Shown: positions 45,679 through 55,285 of the stretch, piece by piece
Layout of the letters: every line of letters begins with the position of its first letter
Numbering within the stretch: position 1 is the stretch's first letter
NCBI GenBank assembly: GCA_937891665.1
Contig: CALAGS010000236.1
Location: forward strand, 1-64,000
Reading direction: 5' to 3'
Length of the DNA: 64,000 bases
DNA from: an uncultured Burkholderiales bacterium
Lineage (GTDB): Bacteria > Pseudomonadota > Gammaproteobacteria > Burkholderiales > Burkholderiaceae_C
Notes under the pieces: generated by a model
Told to the model about the DNA's origin: nothing
The model's input: only the letters and a program-made list of their open reading frames with translations
Databases searched by the model: none
Position numbers and translations under genes: made by a program

Positions 45679-45723
45679 ACCGCTGACTGGGGCATTGAAC
45701 GAAGCATTATTTTAACCGCTGAC
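45679..45723. repeat. Direct repeat ACCGCTGAC in the purL-map intergenic region
   Basis: ACCGCTGAC occurs at 45679-45687 and again at 45715-45723, exactly 36 bases apart, in the short region between divergent purL and map. Two copies in the same orientation at this spacing could be regulatory sites, but chance is possible. Confidence 0.3.
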
Positions 45724-45757
45724 GGTACTCATTTCTGCAAAATTGGACGGAGGATGG

Positions 45758-45763
45758 GATAAT
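45758..45763 (+). promoter_or_regulatory. Candidate -10 element very close to the map start
   Basis: GATAAT (five of six matches to TATAAT) ends seven bases before the map ATG, so transcription could begin at the start codon. GGAGG at 45749-45753 is 17 bases from the ATG, too far to act as a normal ribosome binding site. No convincing -35 element was found. Confidence 0.35.
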
Positions 45764-45770
45764 CTGGACC

Positions 45771-46574
45771 ATGACAATCACCCTTAAAGACACTGATAAC
45801 GCCACCGGCATGCGCGTTGCCGGACGCCTAGCATCTGAAGTACTCGATTATTTAACGCCCTTTGTAAAACCAGGCGTCACCACCAACGAATTGGACAAGC
45901 TGGCCCATGATTACATGGTTCAAGTTCAAGGCACCATTCCAGCCCCCCTCAATTACCAACCGCCTGGCTACTCGCCCTACCCTAAGTCCATTTGCACCTC
46001 CATCAACCATCAAGTTTGCCACGGCATTCCCAATGACAAGGTGCTTAAAAAAGGCGATATCGTCAACATCGACATCACCGTCATCAAAGACGGTTGGCAC
46101 GGTGATACAAGCCGCATGTTCATTGTGGGCGATGCCTCCATTGCAGCAAAACGTCTTTGTGCCGTCACCTACGAGGCCATGTGGCATGGCATTGAACAGG
46201 TCAAGCCGGGTGCTCACTTAGGGGATATTGGATGGGCCATTCAAAAGTTCGCCGAGAACTTAGGCTTCTCCATTGTTCGAGAATTTTGTGGTCATGGCAT
46301 TGGCCGTGTCTTTCACCAAGAACCGCAAGTTTTGCATTATGGAAAACCTGGCACCTTGGATGAACTCAAAGTCGGCATGACTTTCACCATCGAGCCCATG
46401 ATCAATGCCGGCAAGCGGGACATCAAAGAAATGGGCGATGGTTGGACCATCGTCACAAAAGACAGAAGCTTGTCTGCTCAATGGGAACATACCGTTTTGG
46501 TCACCGAGACTGGCTATGAAGTGCTGACACTTTCAGCCGGAAGTCCACCTGTGCCGGATTTTGTCAAAGCTTAA
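45771..46574 (+). CDS. map: Methionine aminopeptidase, type I
   Basis: This 267-residue metalloprotease removes N-terminal methionine. Motifs are SICTSINHQVCHGIPNDKVLKKGDIVNIDITV at about 66-97, GWHGDTSRMF with metal-binding Asp, FCGHGIGRVFHQEPQVLHYG with the metal His, TIEPMINAG with Glu and WEHTVLVTETG with Glu near the C-terminus. The length is normal for type I. It is divergent from purL and followed by glnD after two bases, a common betaproteobacterial order. Confidence 0.96.
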   Translation: MTITLKDTDNATGMRVAGRLASEVLDYLTPFVKPGVTTNELDKLAHDYMVQVQGTIPAPLNYQPPGYSPYPKSICTSINHQVCHGIPNDKVLKKGDIVNIDITVIKDGWHGDTSRMFIVGDASIAAKRLCAVTYEAMWHGIEQVKPGAHLGDIGWAIQKFAENLGFSIVREFCGHGIGRVFHQEPQVLHYGKPGTLDELKVGMTFTIEPMINAGKRDIKEMGDGWTIVTKDRSLSAQWEHTVLVTETGYEVLTLSAGSPPVPDFVKA

Positions 46575-46576
46575 CC

Positions 46577-49210
46577 ATGACCGACTTGTCTGCATTAAGG
46601 GATAAGTACAGGCAAGAAAAGCAGACCTTGTGGTCTCACATTGCCAAAAGCACTGCCAATGGTCGGGGACTTAAGCCCACATTGGGGCGTCTGGCCAAAC
46701 TCGCAGACAAACTCCTTGTTCAACTTTGGCGCAATGCTGGTTTTGAACAAGGCGAGGCTTTGATTGCTGTCGGGGGCTATGGTCGAGGCGAGTTGTTTCC
46801 ATCTTCAGACGTCGACGTTTTGGTTTTGCTACCCGACAATGTCATTGCAGAAGAATCCCCAGATCTGAAAGCCAAGCTAGAAGCCTTCATTGGCAGTTGT
46901 TGGGACAGCGGCCTAGAAATCGGCTCCAGTGTTCGCAATCTGAAAGATTGCATCGAAGAATCAGAAAAAGACATCACGGTTAAAACATCGCTTCTTGAAA
47001 GTCGACTGCTTGCTGGCAGCCTTAGCTTGTTCCAGCAGTTTCAGCAAAGCTACCAAGAGGCCATGGACCCGCACGCATTCTTTGTGGCCAAAACGCTCGA
47101 GCTCAACCAACGGCATAACAAGTTTGAAAATACCCCCTACTCTCTAGAACCCAATTGCAAAGAGTCGCCCGGCGGGCTCAGAGATCTTCAAATTATTTTA
47201 TGGATTTCTAGAGCTGCAGGCTTGGGGCACACATGGGACGATTTGGCTGCCAAGGGCTTGGCCACGGCCTTAGAAGTGAAGCAAATTAAACGCAATGAAG
47301 CTGTGCTCAGCCTCATTCGTGCAAGGCTTCATTTACTGGCCAAACGTCGCGAGGATCGCTTGGTGTTTGATTTGCAACACGCCTTGGCAGATGCGTTTGG
47401 CTACAAAGCACAAAGCACACCCGATGGCAAACACAAGCAAAGAGCCAGTGAAGTCTTAATGCGCCAGTATTACTGGGCGGCCAAAGCTGTCACTCAATTG
47501 AACCAAATACTGCTTTTGAACATTGAGGCGCATTTGCAAGCTCAGCGCGGCGATCTTCGAATTGAAGTGCGCAAACTCAACGAACATTTTTTAGAGATCA
47601 ATGGCCTGTTAGAAGTCGCGCAAGACGACCTCTATCAAAAACACCCCCATGCCATCTTAGAAACATTTTTGCTTTTCCAGCAGACTCGGGGCGTGAAAGG
47701 GCTGTCGGCTAAAACACTGCGCGCGCTTTACAACGTGCGTGGCGTGATGGATGCCAATTTCAGACGCGACCCGGTCAATCGCGCCACCTTCTTAAAAATA
47801 CTTCAGGAAGGCGAAGGCATTACACATGCCCTGCGTTTGATGAACCAGACCTCAGTTCTGGGGCGCTACTTGTGGGTGTTCAGAAACATTGTGGGTCAAA
47901 TGCAGCACGATCTGTTTCACGTTTACACAGTCGACCAACACATTCTCATGGTCCTTAGAAACGTGCGCCGTTTCTTCATTGCCGACCACGCACACGAATA
48001 CCCTTTTTGCTCTCAACTGGCTGCCGGTTGGGACAAGCCTTTTATCCTTTATACGGCCGCTTTGTTTCATGACATTGCCAAGGGCCGTGGTGGAGATCAT
48101 TCCAAACTTGGCGTGCTCGAAGTCAAAAGCTTTTGCCGTCAGCACAGCATAGCCTCAGAGGACTCTAAGCTCATCGCATTTTTGGTAGGCGAGCACCTCA
48201 CCATGAGCCATGTGGCCCAAAAAGAAGATCTCAGCGACCCTGACGTCATTGCTGCATTTGCCAAGCGTGTTGGCAACGAACGTCGACTGACAGCTTTGTA
48301 CCTTTTAACGGTCGCAGATATTCGTGGCACAAGTCCCAAGGTATGGAATGCCTGGAAGGGAAAACTGCTAGAAGACCTTTACAAGTACACCTTGCGCATG
48401 CTGGGCGGCAGAGCCCCTGATGCCAACGCCGAAGTTGAATCTCGCAAACGCGAAGCGCTGGTGGAGTTGGCCAGACACTCAGAACCGCACGATGGCCAAA
48501 AAGCCTTATGGGACACCTTGGATGTGGGCTATTTCATGCGGCACGACGCCAGTGAAATTGCGTGGCACGCTAGACAACTTTCAAGGTATGTCGCCAGAAC
48601 TGAAGCGACTTCTGTTTCAGCCTTGAACGGAAAATGCGTTGTCCGAGCCAGAATTTCACCCTTGGGCGAAGGTCTGCAAGTGTTGGTCTACACAGAAGAT
48701 CAAACAGATTTATTCGCCCGCATTTGCGGATACTTCGATCAAGCCGGCTTCAGTATTTTGGATGCCAAAATTCACACGGCTAAAAATGGTTACGCGCTAG
48801 ATACTTTCCAAGTGGTGACCTCACTCCTACCTGAGCACTACCGAGAACTCATGACCATGGTTGAATCTGGCCTGAGCCACACCATCAATCAAAAAGGTGC
48901 CCTTCCCCCCCCAACCAAAGGACGAGTGTCAAGGCGCGTTAAAAACTTTCCCATTGCGCCTCGCATTACTTTGCACCCAGATGAAAAAGCTCAAAGTTGG
49001 CTGTTGGCCATTTCAGCCAGCGACAAAATTGGCCTGCTCTACAGTGTGGCCACCGTCCTCGCCAAACACAGCATCAGCCTGAAGTTGGCCAAAATCAGCA
49101 CGCTGGGTGAGCGCGTAGAAGATACCTTCCTGATTGAAGGCTCTGCGCTTCAACACAACCGTGAACAGATTGAAATAGAAACCGAATTGCTTCAGGTTTT
49201 ACAGGCTTAG
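46577..49210 (+). CDS. glnD: [Protein-PII] uridylyltransferase / uridylyl-removing enzyme
   Basis: This 877-residue nitrogen sensor modifies and demodifies PII proteins in response to glutamine. The nucleotidyltransferase domain shows GGYGRGELFPSSDVDVLVL at about 67-85. A large helical part follows with LEPNCKESPGGLRDLQ at about 192-207. The HD domain shows LFHDIAKGRGGDHSKLG at about 495-511. Two C-terminal ACT regions begin near RARISPLGEGLQVLVYTEDQTDLFARICGYF and ITLHPDEKAQSWLLAISASDKIGLLYSV. It starts two bases after map, so the two are cotranscribed. Confidence 0.96.
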   Translation: MTDLSALRDKYRQEKQTLWSHIAKSTANGRGLKPTLGRLAKLADKLLVQLWRNAGFEQGEALIAVGGYGRGELFPSSDVDVLVLLPDNVIAEESPDLKAKLEAFIGSCWDSGLEIGSSVRNLKDCIEESEKDITVKTSLLESRLLAGSLSLFQQFQQSYQEAMDPHAFFVAKTLELNQRHNKFENTPYSLEPNCKESPGGLRDLQIILWISRAAGLGHTWDDLAAKGLATALEVKQIKRNEAVLSLIRARLHLLAKRREDRLVFDLQHALADAFGYKAQSTPDGKHKQRASEVLMRQYYWAAKAVTQLNQILLLNIEAHLQAQRGDLRIEVRKLNEHFLEINGLLEVAQDDLYQKHPHAILETFLLFQQTRGVKGLSAKTLRALYNVRGVMDANFRRDPVNRATFLKILQEGEGITHALRLMNQTSVLGRYLWVFRNIVGQMQHDLFHVYTVDQHILMVLRNVRRFFIADHAHEYPFCSQLAAGWDKPFILYTAALFHDIAKGRGGDHSKLGVLEVKSFCRQHSIASEDSKLIAFLVGEHLTMSHVAQKEDLSDPDVIAAFAKRVGNERRLTALYLLTVADIRGTSPKVWNAWKGKLLEDLYKYTLRMLGGRAPDANAEVESRKREALVELARHSEPHDGQKALWDTLDVGYFMRHDASEIAWHARQLSRYVARTEATSVSALNGKCVVRARISPLGEGLQVLVYTEDQTDLFARICGYFDQAGFSILDAKIHTAKNGYALDTFQVVTSLLPEHYRELMTMVESGLSHTINQKGALPPPTKGRVSRRVKNFPIAPRITLHPDEKAQSWLLAISASDKIGLLYSVATVLAKHSISLKLAKISTLGERVEDTFLIEGSALQHNREQIEIETELLQVLQA

Positions 49211-49246
49211 CAGCAAACTCACCGCTGAAGCCAAGCCATGGTTGGC

Positions 49247-51529
49247 TCAACTCTTCTTGCGAGGCGGTAAACCGGTGTGCTGCGTGAGCATCGTGCCTTT
49301 TTTGGGCGAGGCCGATTCACTGGGCGTGCTGTTTTTGCGACGCGCGCTTTGGTAATCATCTGACAAAGGTTGCCAAGTAGGAATCAAGTGGTGCTTGCCA
49401 TTGCCAATGAGGTCTGCTCTGCCCATGGCTTTGAGTGCATCTCGCAAAAGGGGCCAATGCTTGGCATCGTGATAACGCAAAAAGGCTTTGTGCAACCTGC
49501 GGCGCTTTTCACCTTTGACCACATCAACCTTTTCACTGTCACGCGTAATTTTGCGCAAAGGATTTTTGGTGGTGTGGTACATGGCTGTGGCTGTGGCCAT
49601 GGGGCTCGGATAGAAGGTTTGAACCTGATCGGCGCGAAAACCATTTTTCTTCAGCCAGATGGCCAAGTTCATCATGTCTTCATCGCTGGTACCGGGATGT
49701 GCTGCAATGAAGTAAGGGACCAAGAACTGTTTCTTGCCAGCCTCTGCACTGAACTTGTCAAACATGCTCTTGAACTTGTCGTAAGACCCAATGCCGGGCT
49801 TCATCATTTTGGTGAGCGGGCCTGACTCTGTGTGTTCTGGGGCAATTTTCAAATAGCCACCCACATGGTGAGTGACCAACTCTTTCACATACTCAGGACT
49901 TTGAACCGCCAAGTCATAGCGCAAGCCCGATCCAATTAGGATTTTTTTGATGCCCTTCAAAGTCCGCGCTTTGCGGTACATCTGAATAAGCGGACCGTGG
50001 TCCGTGGTGAGGTTGCTGCAAATACCGGGAAATACACAACTTGGTTTGCGACAAGCAGCTTCAATTTCGGGAGACTTGCAGCCCAAGCGGTACATATTGG
50101 CTGTGGGGCCTCCCAAATCTGAAATGACGCCCGTAAAACCCTTAACCTTGTCTCGAATGTCTTCAATTTCACGCAGCACCGAAGCCTCGCTGCGGCTTTG
50201 AATGATGCGTCCTTCATGTTCTGTGATGGAGCAAAACGTACAGCCGCCAAAGCAGCCCCGCATGATGTTCACAGAAAAGCGAATCATCTCCCAGGCCGGT
50301 ATTTTGGTGGCAGCGTCATGCGAGCCGTTTTCGTCAGCATAAATAGGGTGTGGACTTCGCGCATAGGGCAAGTCAAACACGGCATCCATTTCGGCTGTCG
50401 TGAGTGGAATGGGCGGCGGCGTAATCCAAACATCGCGCGCAGTCACACCCTCGCCATGGGCCTGCACCAAACTGCGCGCATTGCCGGGATTAGTTTCTAA
50501 GTGCAGCACGCGGTTGGCATGCGCATACAAGACAGCATCAGATTTCACTTGCTCATAACTGGGCAGACGAATGACGCTTTTGTCACGGGGCGGCACTTTG
50601 TGCAAGCCTTTGCCTGTCATGGCCGGCATCTGCGGATTGGGCACAAAAGTAAGCGGTTTGACCGTCGCATTTTGCTGATCGGCTACCGTCTGCGCTTCGT
50701 CTTCACGGGCGCATGTCGCACCGTTCTCACGCGCTTGATCCGAAATCATGAGGTAGGGATTGACGTGTGCTTCTACGTGCCCAGGCGTGTCCACAGAAGA
50801 TGAATCAATTTCGAACCAGCCTTCAGGCGTTTGACGACGAACAAAAGCAGTGCCTCGAACATCAACAATGTCTTGGACGGGCTCTCTTGCAGCCAACCTG
50901 TGTGCAATTTCAACAACGGCACGTTCTGCATTGCCGTAGAGCAACAAATCGCATTTGCTATCGACCACAATAGAGCGGCGCACCTTGTCAGACCAATAGT
51001 CATAGTGTGCAATGCGGCGCAAAGAACCTTCAATGCCGCCCAACACAATGGGAACATCTGGGAAAGCTTCCCGACAGCGTTGGCTGTAAACAATGGCAGC
51101 CCGATCGGGACGTTTGCCGCCAACGTCGCCTGCTGTGTAGGCATCGTCGGATCTGATTTTTCGATCGGCCGTGTAACGGTTGATCATGGAGTCCATGTTG
51201 CCTGCTGTCACGCCCCAAAATAAATTGGGCTTACCTAAGGCACGAAACGGCTCGGCACTTTGCCAATCGGGCTGGGCAATGATGCCCACCCGGAAACCTT
51301 GTGCCTCTAGCATGCGACCAATGACCGCCATGCCAAAACTGGGATGGTCGACATAGGCGTCGCCAGTGACCAAGACAATGTCGCAACTGTCCCAACCCAA
51401 TTGGGTCATTTCAGCGCGACTCATGGGTAAAAAAGGAGCCGTGCCAAAACGCGCCGCCCAGAACTTGCGATAGCTGTTCAGGGGCTTGGCGTTGCGCGGG
51501 AAAAAAGAGACGTCAACCAGTGCGTTCAT
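49247..51529 (-). CDS. YgiQ family radical SAM protein
   Basis: This 760-residue radical S-adenosylmethionine protein is of the YgiQ family, with unknown reaction. N-terminal blocks are [26 protein letters not shown] and [19 protein letters not shown]. The iron-sulfur motif [16 protein letters not shown] (CxxxCxxC) lies at about residues 420-435. [20 protein letters not shown] and [21 protein letters not shown] follow, both typical. The ATG at 51529 is preferred; the ORF-track start adds 40 residues unlike the family that overlap the divergent chromate gene. It is convergent with glnD. Confidence 0.92.
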   Translation of the reverse strand: MNALVDVSFFPRNAKPLNSYRKFWAARFGTAPFLPMSRAEMTQLGWDSCDIVLVTGDAYVDHPSFGMAVIGRMLEAQGFRVGIIAQPDWQSAEPFRALGKPNLFWGVTAGNMDSMINRYTADRKIRSDDAYTAGDVGGKRPDRAAIVYSQRCREAFPDVPIVLGGIEGSLRRIAHYDYWSDKVRRSIVVDSKCDLLLYGNAERAVVEIAHRLAAREPVQDIVDVRGTAFVRRQTPEGWFEIDSSSVDTPGHVEAHVNPYLMISDQARENGATCAREDEAQTVADQQNATVKPLTFVPNPQMPAMTGKGLHKVPPRDKSVIRLPSYEQVKSDAVLYAHANRVLHLETNPGNARSLVQAHGEGVTARDVWITPPPIPLTTAEMDAVFDLPYARSPHPIYADENGSHDAATKIPAWEMIRFSVNIMRGCFGGCTFCSITEHEGRIIQSRSEASVLREIEDIRDKVKGFTGVISDLGGPTANMYRLGCKSPEIEAACRKPSCVFPGICSNLTTDHGPLIQMYRKARTLKGIKKILIGSGLRYDLAVQSPEYVKELVTHHVGGYLKIAPEHTESGPLTKMMKPGIGSYDKFKSMFDKFSAEAGKKQFLVPYFIAAHPGTSDEDMMNLAIWLKKNGFRADQVQTFYPSPMATATAMYHTTKNPLRKITRDSEKVDVVKGEKRRRLHKAFLRYHDAKHWPLLRDALKAMGRADLIGNGKHHLIPTWQPLSDDYQSARRKNSTPSESASPKKGTMLTQHTGLPPRKKS

Positions 51530-51671
51530 GGTGCGAAATTTGAGAATGCCGTAGTTTAGAGCCTCTTTGGGGACATGTCTTGCAGAGGGTCTCTCCAAAT
51601 GACCATTTCCAGTTTCGTGACATCCTATTCTGTCAACATTGACCCGCAAAAGCTTCAGCGATAATTCGAAG

Positions 51672-52292
51672 ATGTCTGCTGAAGTCCAAGAATCTAATCA
51701 CCCGCAGTCCAAAACAGAACTGTTCACGGTTTTCACCTTTTTGGCACTCCAAGGGTTTGGAGGCGTTTTAGCCGTTGTACAACACGAGTTGGTTGAACGC
51801 AGAAAGTGGATGACCAAGGCCCAATTTGTTGAAGAATGGTCTGTTGCGCAAGTGATGCCAGGGCCTAACGTGGTCAACCTTTGTTTGATGATTGGCGGCA
51901 AATACTTCGGCATAGCAGGCGCGTTGGCAGCTGTTTGCGGCCTTATTTGTGGCCCCCTCGTTTTGGTTCTTGGCCTGGCCATCTTATTTGGTGGCGTGGC
52001 AGACAATGCTATCGCTCAAGGGGCTCTCAAAGGTATGGGGGCCGTTGCAGCGGGCTTGGTCATTGCTTCAGGGCTCAAACTTGCCACAACCCTGCCAAAA
52101 AATCCAATGGGACTTTGGACGGCCATCCCCTTTGCTGTTGTTTCATTTGCATGTGTCGGTATTTTCAGATGGCCATTGCCTTGGGTTTTACTTGGCTTAG
52201 GCAGCTTGGCCTGTTTGATGACCTACCGCGCATTGAAACAATTGCCATCCAAGCTTGATGCCAAAACAAGTACTGATCAGGAGGCATCCTAA
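51672..52292 (+). CDS. Chromate transporter, short-chain subunit 1
   Basis: This 206-residue membrane protein of the CHR family has six or so hydrophobic segments and the chromate-transporter motif [55 protein letters not shown]. Here the family is present as two short-chain proteins encoded side by side, the pair together corresponding to one long CHR protein. The next gene starts two bases later. Transport of chromate rather than another oxyanion is not proved. The ATG at 51672 gives a compact N-terminus. Confidence 0.9.
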   Translation: MSAEVQESNHPQSKTELFTVFTFLALQGFGGVLAVVQHELVERRKWMTKAQFVEEWSVAQVMPGPNVVNLCLMIGGKYFGIAGALAAVCGLICGPLVLVLGLAILFGGVADNAIAQGALKGMGAVAAGLVIASGLKLATTLPKNPMGLWTAIPFAVVSFACVGIFRWPLPWVLLGLGSLACLMTYRALKQLPSKLDAKTSTDQEAS

Positions 52293-52294
52293 GC

Positions 52295-52891
52295 ATGGGC
52301 CTGCCTCTGAGTCCTCAAGACTGGTTTGATTTGTTCTTGCATTTTGCCGTCTTATCCCTGATGGGAATTGGGGGGGCCATCACAACCGCACCTGAAATGC
52401 ACCGATTTTTGGTCACTGAAAAAAATTGGCTGACAGATTCTTCATTTTCTTCCAGCATTGCGCTGGCTCAGTCAGCACCTGGCCCCAATGTGCTCTTTGT
52501 AGCTCTCATGGGATGGCAAGTTGGCATCAATGCAGGCGGAGGCTTGAGCGCTGGTGCCCCTGCATGGTGGCTTGGTCTTTTAGGGATCGTGCTCACCATG
52601 TTGGGCATTATGTTGCCCTCCTCTATCCTGACCTACAAGGCCACCAAATGGGCCCACGTCAATCGAAATCTGACGTCGGTTCAAGCCTTCAAATCTGGCA
52701 TGGCTCCCATTGTGATTGGGCTCTTGGTGTCAACGGGGTGGCTGTTGTCGGCGGCCCATCGCGACTTTGCACAAGACTGGAAAGTTTGGTTGGTCACGGC
52801 TGTTGCAACAGGGGTGATGCTGCGCACTTCAATTCACTTGATGTGGCTGATCGCAGCCGGCGGCATTCTGGGTGCAGCGGGCCTGCTGTGA
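52295..52891 (+). CDS. Chromate transporter, short-chain subunit 2
   Basis: This 198-residue second short-chain CHR protein has a similar first half: LMGIGGAITTAPEMHRFLVTEKNWLTDSSFSSSIALAQSAPGPNVLFVALMGWQ. A string of membrane segments follows. The two short proteins usually have opposite membrane orientation and work as a heterodimer. It ends three bases before the convergent rlmB stop. Confidence 0.9.
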   Translation: MGLPLSPQDWFDLFLHFAVLSLMGIGGAITTAPEMHRFLVTEKNWLTDSSFSSSIALAQSAPGPNVLFVALMGWQVGINAGGGLSAGAPAWWLGLLGIVLTMLGIMLPSSILTYKATKWAHVNRNLTSVQAFKSGMAPIVIGLLVSTGWLLSAAHRDFAQDWKVWLVTAVATGVMLRTSIHLMWLIAAGGILGAAGLL

Positions 52892-52893
52892 GC

Positions 52894-53634
52894 TTAATTG
52901 CCCAACCGCTGCCGAACCGCTTCAAATAAACAAACACCGCTGGCCACCGACACATTCAAACTCTCAACGGCACCCTGCATGGGAATGCTGACCAACTCAT
53001 CACATGTTTTGCGCGTGAGCTGCCTCATGCCAGGTCCTTCGGCCCCCAACACCAACGCAGTGGGGCCTATCAGATCTGCTTGGTAAATATGGCGAGGCGC
53101 ATCGCCACTGGTGCCAATGATCCAAATAGAGCGCTCTTTGAGTTCACCCAAAGTTCGAGCCAAGTTGGTCACCATGAAATACGGCACAGTTTCAGCGGCA
53201 CCACTGGCCACCTTGGCCACAGTGGCATTGATACCTGCGGCGTGATCTTTGGGTGCAATGACAGCATGTGCACCCGCGCCATCGGCCACACGCAAGCATG
53301 CACCTAGATTGTGCGGGTCTGTCACTCCGTCTAAGACCAAGAGCAATGGAGGCCCCTGCACTTGGTCTAACAGATCATCAAGCGAATGAGCTTGAGGCAA
53401 GCTTTCAACGCGAGCTGCAACGCCTTGGTGGCCATGACTGCCTGCCAACTTGGCCAAGCGCATGCCGTCAGCCTCTATGAGCCTGACACCCGCTTCTTGT
53501 GCGCGTTCAATGAACTGGCGCATGCGGGCATCGCGGCGTGTGGTTTCAAAATAGATCTCAACGATCGATTGAGGGGCTGTTTTTAAACGGACTCCGACTG
53601 CATGAAAACCGAAAAGAATTTTGGGAGAAGACAT
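52894..53634 (-). CDS. rlmB: 23S rRNA 2'-O-ribose methyltransferase (G2251)
   Basis: This 246-residue SPOUT-class methyltransferase modifies 23S rRNA. The N-terminal substrate-binding domain opens with [14 protein letters not shown]. The C-terminal knot shows [77 protein letters not shown] and a short tail, as in TrmH/RlmB enzymes. It starts seven bases from the stop of the ABC ATPase gene. The family has several paralogues; RlmB is the best fit by length and domains. Confidence 0.9.
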   Translation of the reverse strand: MSSPKILFGFHAVGVRLKTAPQSIVEIYFETTRRDARMRQFIERAQEAGVRLIEADGMRLAKLAGSHGHQGVAARVESLPQAHSLDDLLDQVQGPPLLLVLDGVTDPHNLGACLRVADGAGAHAVIAPKDHAAGINATVAKVASGAAETVPYFMVTNLARTLGELKERSIWIIGTSGDAPRHIYQADLIGPTALVLGAEGPGMRQLTRKTCDELVSIPMQGAVESLNVSVASGVCLFEAVRQRLGN

Positions 53635-53641
53635 GCCCCAA

Positions 53642-54319
53642 TTATCCTTGGGATATGAGCTGTCCGGCCTGCAGTGTGAGCGTTCTATCGCAGCGAGAAG
53701 CTAATTTTTGATCATGCGTGACCAAAATCAGGGTGGTTCCTCTGGCCTGATTCATAGAAAGCATCAAATTCATAATGCTTTCGCCAGTTTGCGCATCCAA
53801 ACTGCCTGTCGGCTCATCGGCCAAAAGGAGTTGGGGTTGGACCACGAAGGCACGTGCAAGCGCAACACGTTGTTGTTCACCACCACTGAGAACTTTGGGG
53901 AAATGTTTCAAGCGCTCTGCAAGCCCTACTTGCGACAAGATATCTTTGGCCGATTGGCTGGCGTTTTTGGCGCCCGCCAACTCAAGCGGCAACATGACAT
54001 TTTCCAATGCTGTTAAGTGACCCATCAATTGAAAATTTTGAAATACAAAACCTAGCATTTGTCCGCGCCATGCGGCACGTTGGTCTTCTGTCATGTCAAA
54101 AATGGGCTGCCCTGCCAATGACACCTGACCTTCGGTTGGAGTGTCTAAACCCGCCATGATGGACAACAGGGTGCTTTTGCCAGAACCAGATGCCCCCAAA
54201 ATGGCAACAGATTCCCCTGCCTTCACGGTGAAATCAATATCACGCAAAATAGCCAATGGGCCGCCGACATCACTGACCACCTTACTGACATGACTGACTG
54301 AGATCATTGTTTCTGACAT
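53642..54319 (-). CDS. ABC transporter ATP-binding protein (YbbA/LolD type)
   Basis: This 225-residue ATPase has Walker [20 protein letters not shown]-loop [23 protein letters not shown], signature [16 protein letters not shown], Walker [13 protein letters not shown] and switch His in VTHD. All motifs are consensus. It is divergent from tesA, as in the ybbA/tesA arrangement, but no YbbP-like permease follows: rlmB is next. The start at 54319 has AAGGA about ten bases upstream; an in-frame ATG at 54307 is an alternative. Confidence 0.85.
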   Translation of the reverse strand: MSETMISVSHVSKVVSDVGGPLAILRDIDFTVKAGESVAILGASGSGKSTLLSIMAGLDTPTEGQVSLAGQPIFDMTEDQRAAWRGQMLGFVFQNFQLMGHLTALENVMLPLELAGAKNASQSAKDILSQVGLAERLKHFPKVLSGGEQQRVALARAFVVQPQLLLADEPTGSLDAQTGESIMNLMLSMNQARGTTLILVTHDQKLASRCDRTLTLQAGQLISQG

Positions 54320-55013
54320 GTACCAAATTTCCTTACAACGTAGATACTTTAACTGGCTTGTGGTGAGCTTGTTCTGCACGGGTTTTTGCTTGCCCCTTTT
54401 GGCCAGCGAAAGCGGCAAAGTCAATGCCAAGACAGGCCCAAGCTCAGAAAAAATTGTCTTGATTGTGGGCGATTCATTGAGCGCTGAGTATGGCCTAACA
54501 CGAGGAACAGGCTGGGTTCAATTGATGAGTGATCAAGCCGTCAAAGAGACCTTTAAAGTGAAAATGGTGAATGCCAGTATCAGCGGTGATACAAGCTCAG
54601 GAGGTCTTAGCAGGCTGCCCCAGTTGCTCAAAGTGCACCAGCCGCATGTTTTGATTGTGGAGCTTGGAGGCAACGATGCGCTTCGAGGCTTGAGCATGCA
54701 AATGACGCAACAAAATTTGAGCGCCATGGCCAATCAAGGAAAAAAAGCAGGCGCCAAGGTAATGGTCATTGCCATGCAAATTCCGCCAAACTACGGCGCT
54801 AATTACGCTCAACAAATAGCACAAGCCTATCAGAGGGTGTCTAAAGATACAGGGGCCGAACTGAACAACCAATTTTTAAAAGGCATTGCTGACGATGCCG
54901 ATCCCCTGAAATGGTTTCAGTCGGATCGAATTCATCCCAACGAAGGCGCGCAAAGCACCATGATGAAAAACGTATGGCCTCAGCTTAAAAAAATGATGGC
55001 CGATAAGAGGTAA
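54318..55013 (+). CDS. tesA: Arylesterase / thioesterase I-type SGNH hydrolase
   Basis: This 231-residue periplasmic SGNH hydrolase is of the TesA family. The signal sequence is hydrophobic (FNWLVVSLFCTGFCLPLLAS). Catalytic blocks in order are VGDSLSAEYGL (Ser), SISGDTSSGG (Gly), ELGGNDALRG (Asn) and DRIHPNEGAQ (Asp and His). The ATG overlaps the start codon of the divergent ABC gene in a CATG. A weak hairpin follows the stop. Confidence 0.9.
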   Translation: MYQISLQRRYFNWLVVSLFCTGFCLPLLASESGKVNAKTGPSSEKIVLIVGDSLSAEYGLTRGTGWVQLMSDQAVKETFKVKMVNASISGDTSSGGLSRLPQLLKVHQPHVLIVELGGNDALRGLSMQMTQQNLSAMANQGKKAGAKVMVIAMQIPPNYGANYAQQIAQAYQRVSKDTGAELNNQFLKGIADDADPLKWFQSDRIHPNEGAQSTMMKNVWPQLKKMMADKR

Positions 55014-55016
55014 CTC

Positions 55017-55039
55017 TGCCTAGATGAAGGTGCTAGGCA
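55017..55039. terminator. Weak bidirectional hairpin between tesA and a small ORF
   Basis: TGCCTAG (55017-55023) pairs with CTAGGCA (55033-55039) around a nine-base loop between the convergent tesA and 60-residue genes. There is no strong T-run, so termination strength is uncertain. Confidence 0.4.
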
Positions 55040-55041
55040 AT

Positions 55042-55224
55042 TTAGGGTTGGGGCGGCACATCGGAAGCGGGCAGCTGCTCAATCTCGCCTTCAGGCAAAT
55101 CTTCTGAGTGTGAATCAGGCGAGTCAGTTCTTTTCTCAGACTTGGCTTTCAGTTTGTCTTCTTTTTTGCGTTTCTTCGCCAATTCTTTTTGACGTTTTTC
55201 GTAGCCGTAATTGGGAGTTGCCAA
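55042..55224 (-). CDS. Small charged hypothetical protein (60 aa)
   Basis: This short protein begins at a probable TTG (55224) as (M)ATPNYGYEKRQKELAKKRKKEDKLKAKSEKR, a lysine- and glutamate-rich helix, followed by an acidic, proline-containing tail. The ORF-track start adds 16 residues that look unrelated. AGAAAG lies upstream of the TTG. I do not recognise a named family; basic segments of this kind suggest nucleic-acid or ribosome contact, but no function can be stated. It is downstream of metC on the same strand. Confidence 0.6.
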   Translation of the reverse strand: MATPNYGYEKRQKELAKKRKKEDKLKAKSEKRTDSPDSHSEDLPEGEIEQLPASDVPPQP

Positions 55225-55285
55225 GGTATTTCTTTCTATTGAATGACTCCACTGTATCAGCTTGCCATTCAATCCTACAAGACGC

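Noticed and set aside
49229-49247. AGCCAA...TTGGCT hairpin between glnD and the radical SAM gene
   Set aside because: The stem is only six pairs with no T-run, so it was not called as a terminator.
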